Source of the DNA: Mesocentrotus franciscanus
Lineage: Eukaryota; Echinodermata; Echinoidea; Camarodonta; Strongylocentrotidae
Direction of reading: 5' to 3'
Length of the DNA: 64,000 bases
Assembly: GCA_037976565.1 (NCBI GenBank)
Contig: CP137674.1
Location: forward strand, 6,863,789-6,927,788
Numbering within the stretch: the first letter of the stretch is position 1; every line of letters begins with the position of its first letter. Shown here one piece after another: positions 9,936 through 21,200 of the stretch. A program made the position numbers and the translations under genes. Under the pieces are notes generated by a model. The model saw only the letters and a list, made by a program, of their open reading frames with translations, made no database searches and had not been told where the DNA came from.

Positions 9936-12055
9936 TATTGATCCATAATTAAAATATATTTTCTTCACAAAACTTATGGGCTTGTGTTCGAATTTTTTTC
10001 TCTCCATTTTGCAAATCAATTTCCGATTGGTTATGTTGTCCATTGCTCAATTCTTGACACTCCCTGACCTGCTAGTAGGCCTAATGATAATAATACCGTA
10101 CTTATTTACAACATCTATCTAGTAAAACTTTTCTGCGACAACAATATAAGTATTTTTAAAAATAAATACACCCTGTATAAAACATTACAAGAACCGTGGT
10201 ATGTATGACGAGAACAGATAAATTAATTATCTAGAAGATTTTAAGTAGGTACTTTCGTTAAAGGAGTATACTAGGAAATCATATATTTCTGGCATAGTTT
10301 TATGGAAACACTGGAGAAAAATGTACAGTGTAGTTGTATATAACAAACAGGCGCGCCTTAGGGCCCTTGGTGGGGTCAAGGGGGCAGAGCCCCGTAAGGG
10401 TAGGGGTTTTAGGCATTTAATTACGGTCAGATGAGCATATTTTTATACCTCATTTGTGACACTGGCAGGTCACTCATTCTTTTCTTCTCTATTTCTTTCT
10501 TTCTCTCTTTAACATTCTTTTCAAAAAACGTGAGGGGGCTCGAGCCCCCGAGCCCCGCCGTTCTGCAGGCTCGGACATGAAGGCTTCTAAATAAGCATAT
10601 ATTTTGCCTGTTAATTTGGAAATTAGTAATTTTCCAACAAACGCATAAACCAGTATAATTTACAAAAAAAATTGAGAAAAAATCCCGGGAAATCATGTCA
10701 CTTCAGCAACATTTGTACATCACTTGTATCGAATTAGAAATAAACCACGTTTGAATTTTATTTGGGAAAGCCCCCCATCAATACGCCAGTGTTCAGGGGC
10801 TCATGTCTTCTCACCCCTATAATTAAAAAAAACATACGCTTTCCCATCCTCTCACAAATTTTTCACGATAATGCGTGTTTCGCTATTATAAAATCCTCCA
10901 TTGATAAATATAGGGGCATGCGGAATGTTTAGGAAATTTAATCCCGGTTTACTCTCCTTTTCTTTGAATGGAATATATTTTTTATGCGATTCAATTCAGT
11001 TTTTTATTTTTGGTTAAAAAATACAAACCATTTGTACTCCTTTACTGCAGGTTTTTTTCGGGGGGCGGCGGTGAAAATGCGTCCCCCACTTCCGGCGCTC
11101 CTGATAATAAACATAGGTGGCTATAGTTGCGCGCAAGAGAAATCATATTGCAATTTGATTTGTGTAGCGCTGGACCAAAAACACGTTTCTAGAAATTCAG
11201 AAATGGGTCCCAATTTCATAAATAATCCTTTCACATGTCCCATCAAAAGATTTATTGAGACAAAGGTATAGAATTTTTCAATACTTGCAATCCATCTGAT
11301 GACAGACGCATAAAGCCCTAACATGACTCTACGGACTGGACTATGCACTATGAAGCTGCAACATGTCATACAACACAAGTCTTTGTAAATTCGTGATTTT
11401 GAATGAGAGGGGCGTAACTTTGGAATCATTGTAATATTTCGTGGAGTAACGTGTCTTATCATCTTCATATTGCCCCAGCCCTTGTAGGGGCACTGATGTT
11501 TTGGTCTCATTATTGGATGAAATGGGACGCACGTCGCGATCCGGAACGTTTGCTGAAGAGAGGGCAATATTATCTTCACTTTCCTTTTCTCCATCTCCCT
11601 TTCATTCTCTCTCTCAGGCTCTCTTTCTATCTTCCTCCTTACTTTTATTATTTTTCTCCTTCTTTATTTTTGTTGTTGTTTACGTGTGGTGGGGGCAGGT
11701 CGGTCATGTGACCTACACAACTGGCTCATATCATGGACCTATACTATAAACGATATGAGGTCCATGATAACTATACACCCGACTCCAAGCAGATTCCACC
11801 TTTCCTCGTCCACTTCAAGGCGGTACTCAATTACATTCTTTATCTTTGCCCATTCACAATACTTAGTGTCGTTCGAATCTGCTCATCATGATTGTGTAAA
11901 ATTAAAAAAATACATTTTGATGAGTAAAAGGTCGAGGACCACTTTCCTGTTTATGGATAATTTCCTATCGAAAGAACAGACAAAAAGCACCCGTGATACC
12001 ATGCCCGTAGCAGGGTGTGTACCTATACAGTCATGTCTTAGCTTCCCCTTCTCAT
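9936..12055. other. Intergenic, no gene recognised
   Basis: AT-rich sequence with GC-rich islands near 10350-10410 and 10530-10575 (GAGCCCC-type palindromic words) and near 11050-11110. These look like pieces of old repeats. Short open frames here lack any recognisable domain or consistent splice context. Confidence 0.5.
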
Positions 12056-12185
12056 GCTGTGTCCGGGTTTCAAGATGTGGCTTCATAATTATGAGAATGT
12101 AATAGGGCCTGTAATCTCTCCCTATTACTTCAAATTTCTGTTCATAATGGTATATACACGGCATTATTGTGGCAAATACAATGTC
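12056..12185 (+). repeat. Dispersed repeat, copy 2
   Basis: This is a diverged copy of 4915-5064 (TGTGTCCGGGTTTCAAGATG ... GGTATATACACGGCATTATT). As in copy 1, hAT-type MITE sequence and an array unit follow. Confidence 0.65.
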
Positions 12186-12224
12186 ATGTATATATTAAGA
12201 TGTATGAGCGTGACCAGCTTTGTC

Positions 12225-12540
12225 TCCTGGCCAAAAAAAGGTAAAAACACCCTTTTTTGTTTAAAAGAAGATGGGCCCCTCCCTGGTACTCAAGGGGTGG
12301 TGGATGTTGAGTAAAAAATAATAGCACTATATCCCCCGTTGAGCAACAACAAAAACTGCTCCCGGCCCACCCTCCCCGCTTGTTCACCGGCTGGCTGAGT
12401 CGCCGCTAAATATTTTCTCACGAATCGGGCAAAAAAGTGCTCACTACCCCCTCCGCTTATTCACCGACTTGCTGAGTCGCCGTTAAATATTTTTTCACGA
12501 ATTGGGCCCCCTCCCTTGCCGCCGGCTGGATCCGCTCCGG
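12225..12540. mobile_element. hAT-type MITE copy with an internal tandem duplication
   Basis: It shares AAAAACACCCTTTTTT, GAAGATGGGCCCC and the right end GCCGCCGGCTGGATCCG with the element at 5323-5588. A ~77-base segment (CCGCTTGTTCACCGGCTGGC type, from about 12376) is repeated from about 12452, making this copy longer. The left terminal repeat is eroded. Confidence 0.7.
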
Positions 12541-12765
12541 GGATAGGGCGGTTTAATGGTGGGATATGAAACTCTAATGTTTTATATTTTGTATTGCTAG
12601 CTGTAAAATTAAATTGTTGAAATTTAGTATGTTTGTTCGCCTAATTTTGACCTTTATTTTGGTATATAATCATATTATTTATATCATAATCATTGGGACC
12701 ACTCGGTATAAAAGTTGCGTTGTAATGACACAACTAAACGGGCATAATCCATCCGTAACATTTAC
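12541..12765 (+). repeat. Isolated diverged unit of the ~0.4 kb array
   Basis: It contains TGGGATATGAAACTCTAATG, the TGTAAAATTAAATTGTTGAA region, CACTCGGTATAAAAGTTGCG and CATCCGTAACATTTACC in the same order as the units at 5066-9770, but more diverged. Confidence 0.75.
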
Positions 12766-12769
12766 CAGG

Positions 12770-13360
12770 GGGCACTCATTTTTCCGAAGGTTCGTTTTTC
12801 CAAAGGTTCATATTTCCGAAGGTTCATAATTCCGAAACACAAATTTCCCAAGCCTAGGGGTTCATAATTACGAAGATGAAAAAGCGTTCATAATACCGAA
12901 CATATGTCATATTTGTTGCATTATTCAGAAGTTTCGTCATTCCGAAGGTTCATAATTCCGAAAATGAATTAGGGTTCATATTTCCGAAGGTTCAGAATTC
13001 CGAAAATGACAAAGGGTTCATAAATCAGAAAAGTGAAATAGGATTCATAATTCCGAAGGTTCGTATATTTCCGAAAACTGACAAAGGGTTCATAATTCAG
13101 CAAATGAAAAAGCGTTCATAATTCCGAAAATGAAATAGGGTTCATAATTCCGAAAATGAAATAGGGTTCATAACTCCGAAGGTTCGTATTTCCTAAAATG
13201 ACAAAGCGTTCGTAATTCAGAAAATGAAAAAGCGTTCATAATTCAGAAAATGAAATAGGGTTCATAATTCCGAAAATGAAATAGGGTTCATAATTCCGAA
13301 GCTATAGGTTCGTATGTCCGAAAATGAAAGAGGGTTCATAATTCCGAAAATGAAATAAGG
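12770..13360 (+). repeat. Minisatellite of TTCATAATTCCGAA units
   Basis: About 590 bases are built from GGTTCATAATTCCGAA joined by either AATGAAATAG or AATGACAAAG, giving ~26-base units, with shorter 14-16 base units at the left end (TTCCGAAGGTTCAT). The right part is most regular. It has no coding potential. A related motif in inverse orientation occurs at 26620-26870. Confidence 0.9.
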
Positions 13361-14159
13361 TACCTAAAAAGGTCGAGGGAAGAGGAACAAAACGACTGAG
13401 CAGCCCACGCCCCTCTCCATATCAAGGGTAATAAAAAAAAAGGAGAGAGATAAAAGGGAAAAGCCAACTATTACTGCATGAATAAGAACCAGTGAATCAT
13501 GCGGCCGCCGGATAATTCTATCTTTCCTTATGTTATTGTATATTTTCATACTTCTATAATTTCCTCTTTCTATCTACAGCATAACAACATTATATGGCGG
13601 CCGCCACAGAATTGATCTGGCGGCCGGCAAATAATTATTTTTAATAAAAACAAAAAATGCGAGAAACATTGGACATTGGACATTTGAGAAAAAGGTTTAG
13701 AGGATTATGCAAAATAATGTGCAACTAACCGTAGCTCCAATTTATAATACATGTACAAGTACGACTATTTACAGCCACCCGTAACGAGACATATAAAGCA
13801 AACCCCCTACATGGTCAGGACGTCAGCCGGTATAACAAAGAAAGAAAGGGCAGAGAGAGTAGAGAGGGAGAGGGAGAAGGAAAAAAACCGCGAAAGATAC
13901 AACAGCCCGGGTATGAGGTCAGTGGAAAAGGCTAGGCATGAAGTTGTGTATGTGTATATTACTGTGCACATGGGCATCATGCATCGGCGACTATCTTGCA
14001 AGTTCTCGAGGGGCTGCCAGCTATAAGAAAGGTAGGTCGATTATTAAAACACACCAAAAGAGCATCTGTACATAGTATGCATATCGCCAGTTTTGGGGGA
14101 GTATTTCTATTGTTGAGCATTGATTGTTGACCACCTAATTGTCCGGTGAGAAGATGCCG
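13361..14159. other. Intergenic, with GGCGGCCG motifs
   Basis: No gene recognised. Three GCGGCCGCC or GGCGGCCGG motifs occur at about 13501, 13595 and 13619 in otherwise AT-rich DNA, and a GA-rich stretch lies at 13840-13900. Confidence 0.4.
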
Positions 14160-14505
14160 TAATTGTTGCATAGCCAGACATGACATGTATACAGCTCCGC
14201 GGCCAGTGCAGCGCAGGCCTAGCGCTAGCCGACCGATCGTGCGTTATCGTGCATGCAGCTTGCTACCAAATGCATAGGCGGCAGTCCAGCTCAGCTCAGC
14301 GAGATAGCTCGCTAGCAGACGACAGTCCTCCCACTGGGCGAGAAGAGTGCGTGTTGCGGCGATGAAACCGCCATATGTTTTCGTTCAACCGAGAGAGGGT
14401 GTTAGACCGTTAGGAGATTCAAATAAGTCATTCAACGGTTTCCTCGCGAAAAGGGTATACGACGAGGGTTGTTTTAACACCCGAATTCTTCTAAATGCGT
14501 CATGA
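14160..14505 (+). other. GC- and CpG-rich patch upstream of the adhesion GPCR
   Basis: About 200 bases with many CpG and AGCTCAGCG-like words stand out from AT-rich flanks. A 47-codon open frame starts at 14362 and ends at 14505. The patch lies upstream of the gap and on the correct side of the GPCR gene, so it could be a promoter or first exon, but nothing proves this. Confidence 0.3.
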
Positions 14506-14620
14506 TAATAGAGAAATATTGATTACATTTACTATTTTAGTGTTCATCGAACATTTTATGACCATAAATTACCAGTTTTGTTGTCAATACGCTTTTACTA
14601 CCAGTACTCTAGTTTAGCTT

Positions 14621-15120
14621 NNNNNNNNNNNNNNNNNNNNNNNNNNNNNNNNNNNNNNNNNNNNNNNNNNNNNNNNNNNNNNNNNNNNNNNNNNNNNNNN
14701 NNNNNNNNNNNNNNNNNNNNNNNNNNNNNNNNNNNNNNNNNNNNNNNNNNNNNNNNNNNNNNNNNNNNNNNNNNNNNNNNNNNNNNNNNNNNNNNNNNNN
14801 NNNNNNNNNNNNNNNNNNNNNNNNNNNNNNNNNNNNNNNNNNNNNNNNNNNNNNNNNNNNNNNNNNNNNNNNNNNNNNNNNNNNNNNNNNNNNNNNNNNN
14901 NNNNNNNNNNNNNNNNNNNNNNNNNNNNNNNNNNNNNNNNNNNNNNNNNNNNNNNNNNNNNNNNNNNNNNNNNNNNNNNNNNNNNNNNNNNNNNNNNNNN
15001 NNNNNNNNNNNNNNNNNNNNNNNNNNNNNNNNNNNNNNNNNNNNNNNNNNNNNNNNNNNNNNNNNNNNNNNNNNNNNNNNNNNNNNNNNNNNNNNNNNNN
15101 NNNNNNNNNNNNNNNNNNNN
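14621..15120. other. Assembly gap of 500 Ns
   Basis: The run is exactly 500 Ns, a typical placeholder for a gap of unknown or estimated size. Upstream exons of the adhesion GPCR may be missing here. Confidence 1.
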
Positions 15121-15218
15121 TTTAATTATGTCTCCTTTCTTCGTATGGTAATAATTGTATGCCAGTGTTCTTTTGATATATAAAATATATGTGTATATTT
15201 TGTGTTTATACATAACAG

Positions 15219-18200
15219 CCAATGAACCCATTGGACGCTCTGTGTATTGGCGATGGTATTACCCAGAGCCAGTGGCATCCTGTGGATAATTGCGGACCAT
15301 TTAGAAATGTCACAGATATTCTCACCGAAATTGCACAGGTTTTGGAATTTTCTTTTCAAATTTGATCATTGAAAAGAGGCTTTTTAATAACCCATATATA
15401 GTGCAATTGTGTTTAGTATATTGTAGATACCACTGATCATTACAAACTGAAAAGGTTTGATAAATTATTTATTGAAAAAAGATAAGTATAAGTATAAAAT
15501 AGGTAGATTTCACCCGATTTGGTACATTATTTTTACCCAGTTTTGTGTACAATTTCACACAATAAAATTAATGTTCCTTTCTTACTCAACTTTTTTTAGA
15601 GTGTATCCTTACTTTTTACATTTGAAAAATAAAATCATGCCTAACAGGTAATAAATAGCCCATGTTCAATCAATTCTACTGATTGTTTTAATGTCATTCC
15701 ATTCACAAATGCATTGACGATTTTTATTCAAGGCGGCAACATATTCTGTCATATTCATTGACAATACTAAAATAGGAGCACTTGCAACAGGCCTACTTAT
15801 CTTCATCAGTTAACTCTTGATACAGCATTTAAACCATAAAATAGTTGGAATTATAGTAAATGTTACCGAATTATTGCATTTATAAGATGTTGGTCTGATT
15901 AAAATCATTTAACAACCATAGCGAAAATAACCGCCAAATTTGTTCGGAAATTATTTACCATCTTGCGGTTCATGAGTTGAGAAATTAGATATTATGGGAC
16001 ACATTTTTTATTTATAATGAAATGGTATATGGAAAAACAACCTACCATGTGCCACAATAATATAAGGGGAACATGTTCGCTCATGTTATGTTACCTTAAG
16101 GAGGAAGTCGATCATTCAACGTACATGCTGTAATGATATTTTCCCCTCAAATTTTAGGTAATCGTAGGTGAAGAAAACGCAGGTGAAGTGAGCCAGCAAG
16201 TATCATCTGTTACTTCCAACATCGAAGATATCACATCAGATGACATCACGTTTGTGGCAGAGATAACATCAAACATTGTGCAGCAAAATCTTACTAGTGA
16301 AGAGGTATTCTGCACGATGCCAGACCAATCCTATTGAACATGAAGTTGCGATGGTTGATGAATTTTATTATGTTCCGATAATTATCTCATGGGAAAAATT
16401 GAAGTCTTCCCTCCGATACATGTATAAATTGTCATAGATGAAAGAGGTAAATCCCATAACCATTTAACAATTCAATATTGAAGCTACTACTGTGAATTAA
16501 GATAATTAGAACCTAGCCTCCGTATCAGGCTCTTTTGGAAATTTGTATAATATTTTATTTGTTCCAATACAGATTTAGGTCTGTCACTGTCCTTTCATAT
16601 CTTTTACCCCTTGGCGGTTGCTTCTTCCAGAAGTTGTGTAACAGCTTTAAAATAACAGCTGTGCTAGGCTGTCATGTTATTTAATACCCTATCGTCATTC
16701 AGTTTGATTTCCGAGATTTGGCAACTTTCTCCTACTATAGTTTAAATCATCTTCATCTTTTGTGTTTGAATTGACAGGTAACAAAGTCTATAACGAGTAT
16801 TGTGAGCAATATAGCTCAGGTAGAAACAGAGGAACTTGAAGCCAGAGGAAGAAGGTGGGGCAATAAGTAAATTTGTCCAGGCTTTTGAGGAACAAATCAG
16901 TCGTGTTGAGGTTGCCGATGGTGGGATGCTCAACATTCAGCAGCCAAATGTAGCCGTACAGGTGATTTTACATTTATATCATAGGCTATGAAAATAATTG
17001 ATTTCAACCAGTATACTAAAATATAGAATTTCATGTCCAAGTTATATAATTTTTTGCATGGATATCAAAAATAAAAGAATACAAAACAAACTGACACTGC
17101 CATTCATCCATGGTCTCATTCAATCTGGTGTCCAACAAGTCGCGACACTTCCACCATTTTCTTTAAAGTTTAAAAAGATCTACCAAACAACATCATTATT
17201 TGTGCATTTATGTGCAGGATACATCACATTTTGAATTTGGGGATGCCTTACTTGAACGTCTGTGCATGGTGCTAATCGCCTCATTTCAATCAATAATGAT
17301 AATAATAATAATAATAATGATAATGAAACAATAATTATAATAATAATATTTATTATTAAATAATACTAGTAATAATGATAATGATAAAATAAACTAGGAA
17401 ATAATTTATATGATATTAATATTATCAATAATAATTAGTTTATTGATGATAGTGATGACAATAATACACATATTAATGATGATGATAAAATAATGATAAT
17501 ATTAGATTTGTAAGGCGCCAAAGCCACTTGAAATCAATACATAAGGTGCACTAGTGCGAAGGAGAAATCACATAAAAGCATCTGCATTTTATACAAACTA
17601 CAAAAGATTAAATAAAAGGAACAATCAATTATATTCCAATCCAAATAAAACAATTTTAGATTATTTGTTAACACCTCAACTGATCTGCTTTTACGAATTT
17701 GTCAAGGGAGAACATTTCACAGCGAAGGCTCTGCATGAGCAAAGGTTCCTATCCTATCTATTTTCAAATATTAATAATAATAATAGCAATAATAAAATAG
17801 TAATATTGATATTAATGTTAATAATAATAAAAATAATAAATATAATAATAATGATAATCATAATAATAGTAATAATACATATAATGATTATGATGATAAT
17901 AATAACAATAATAATAATAATAATAATAATAATATATAATAACAATTAGAAGTTCTAATTCACATAACAGGTTCAGAGTGTACTTGCTGACGACGTAATC
18001 AGCGGTCTCGTGCTTTCGCTAGCTGGATCCAGTCTTTCAGACCTGACCAAGTCCAATATTACCATCAGTGCTCCGATCCAAGATGACCGCGACGCTACCA
18101 GACCAGACATCATCGCTCAGGTCAACATTCCACCTTCAGTTTCATCCGTCATTTCGTCCACGGCCCCACTCTCAGGATCGCCGTCGAATGGCAGTGGTGA

Positions 18201-21200
18201 ATACGTCCGGATCAACTTCAATGTATTTTCAACTCCAGCCCTGTTCATTTCTAAATCATTGCGCACAATCAGTGCAGATAATGAAGGCTTCAATCGATCG
18301 GCTAACTCGCCCGTGATTTCTCTCAGTATTGGTCAAGGGAAAGTAGCAGCCTTGACCGAATTCATCAATTTTACCTTCACTACAATAATGGTAAGATCTA
18401 TAACAATAAAATGTCAGAATAACGTTTCTGCACATACAAGACGTATTTGTAATCTGCCTTTAGCAATATGTATAGATAATTAAATATGTAGACATATATA
18501 TATGGAGAAAACTTTAAACATTTGTATTACAATGTATTTGTTTCTTGTTTAGCTCCTGTGTTAGATTCCTCTCATGATAAATGTCTTTTAAAGCTAAACC
18601 AATAAAAACTATAATTCATTATTCTTTCATGCCTTATTTAACACATTTTATTATGGGTCTATGCATTTCTTGCATTTTCTTTTGTTGTTGTTGTGTAGTC
18701 TGGATACGTGAATCCCAATTGTTCATTCTGGGATGAGGAGCAGGAGGATTGGTCCCAAGATGGCTGTGTTCTTGTTTCTGGAATCACATCATCTGATGAG
18801 CGCTATGATGAGGAGAGAGTGCGCTGTGCGTGTGATCATCTTACCAACTTTGCTGTTATAATGGTCAGTGAAAAGCAATTAGGCAATTAGTATATCCATT
18901 ATCACCATTTAACTTCTCCCCGAACAACTCTAACCCGACTAACTAAACGCAGTAGGTTACTAGAGCTACAGCGTGATAATCCTATACCAGGGGTATAGTT
19001 GGTCCAAAACAAATAGCCGACTAAGAGGTGTTTTTGGACGAGCGGTCATTATTCGACAGCTTCCCTTCCCCTTTACTTCCGAAGAACGATGGAGTATAGG
19101 GCTGGTCTTTAATTGGGTATGAATAATATTCTCACTCTTTAGATCAAATAAAGTTTGAAGGTGTCGTGTCTTGTGTGAAAGGTAGTAAAGTGACATTCAT
19201 TTCTTTGTTTTCCATCAGTAATGTGAGGTTCCACCACTTTCTATTATAATAAACCCCAATCTTTAAGTTTTCAATTAATGACACATAGACTTTATGAGAG
19301 CTGATGGTCAAATAATCAGTTTTATTTGGGTATTCGAAGAAGATGTTTCAGTGTGGGCTCAAATTTCTTTTATTTTACAGGATATCCATAGACAGGAGGC
19401 CGATTCATTAATCGAGGCTTACAACATCCTGACTTACATTGGATGCTGTATGTCTATTTTCAGTCTTCTTGTCACATTGGCAACCTACCTGTGGAACAAG
19501 TGAGCCCATTGAGAAAAAAAACACAATTATTAAATTAATACAGAGGGACAAAATATGTAATTATACTCTGGTTGTTTTATCTTCGATTTTATTTGGTAGC
19601 TTTTGAACGAACAATAGTTACATAAACTATTAAAAATATATGCATTTTTAGAATTCATTAAATAATCGTGCAAATTCATATACCCCTTTTTGTGAAATAC
19701 GTATAAACCTGCAGCACAGTTCTGTTCGGTATCACTTCTGTTTGAACCAGCAGGGCTGTTGAGAACTACTATCAGCAATTTTCATTTCATGATAGAAAGG
19801 GGAAGAGGAGGAGGAGGAGAAGAAGAAGAAGAGGAAGAGGAAGAGAAACTGCCATAATATGATTAGTTGCTTGGTGGTGTAGGGGTGGTGTGACGAGGGT
19901 CATAAATAGGTTACAATATTATTTTGTTTATATCATATCAATATATACATATACATTGATATTCTATCAAATTCGTAGATCAAGACCTCTGCCTCATGGT
20001 GTGCAGTTTGCATAGAATAGAAAGCTTATTCATTTTGAACATCTTTGGCGTACATATATTTCCCATTTGACATCGTCCTGAATAGTTACACCCAGATTAA
20101 TTGTATTCAACACGCGTGGCCATTATGAGGGTTTGTGCCCAGTAATAGAAGAGATACATGTATATTAGTAAAGAATCAATCACGTAATCTCCTTTGTTTT
20201 ACAAACATTTTCCCCTTAATTTTACTTTGTTTTTCTTGTTGTTTGACGTTTCTTTTTTCTGTGTTAGCAATGACGTGATGGTTAACCTGTACATGTATGG
20301 TACAATATTGCTTCGACGCTTTCCTAACCCTTTTTTAATGTTGCAATCTTGATAGGGACTTAAGGACCAAACAGACTAACCAGATCTTCATCTATCTGTG
20401 CCTGACCTTGCTGTGTCTCTACACGACATTTGTCATCATGATCTCTCTGGATTCTATCAGAGATTATCGTGAGGTCCAAGCTGGACCATGTGGGTTCCTG
20501 TCGGCCCTAGTTCACTACTTCGTTTTGTCCTCCATTGCATGGATGGGTGTAGAGGGGTACAATATCTACCTCATCATTGTGAAGATCTTTAACACCTACA
20601 TCCAGAATTTCATGATCAAGGCGTTCTTAGCTGCATGGGGTAAGACATTTATTTCCTTATTTTTTCTTCTTCTGGAAATATTTCTTACTATGAACATGAA
20701 GTGCTTGTATGTTTTTTACATACAGATAGAATGTCTCTGGATCAGAAACCTTCGACAGACTTGTTTGAACTTATACATGTAGGTGTTGACAGTATCCATA
20801 AAACAATGAATTTGGCAAGGTCAGACAACCTGCTTTGCTGCGATAAACTTTCAGCAATAACAAAAATGATGAATGGGCGATCAAATGTAATTCTTTACAA
20901 TTCATATAACAAAGGAAATATTTATTTTTCTCTGTTTTCTAATGAACAAAATAATTCAAAAACTCTGGCAGTGGACTATATTCATCTAGCTATGCTAATT
21001 AAATGGACAATAATTATGGAAAGATCACATTACGAATGACTATAGTCCAACAGGCATCATCTAACAATGCATATGAATTCGTCATGGCCTCATGGGTTGA
21101 CATTTATGTGTAATTTATTCTTTATAAGTAATAAACAGCACTCGGCATGGCATGTGATTTGTACAAACAAGACTCTAAACCCCAGAGAGTATAACAATCG

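Noticed and set aside
12770..13360. CRISPR-like array
   Set aside because: The units have no unique spacers of constant length, the connectors are themselves repeated, and the genome is eukaryotic.
16816..16832. Mini-intron explaining the GAIN frame break
   Set aside because: A GTAGAAACAG interval would be only about 16 bases, too short to be spliced.
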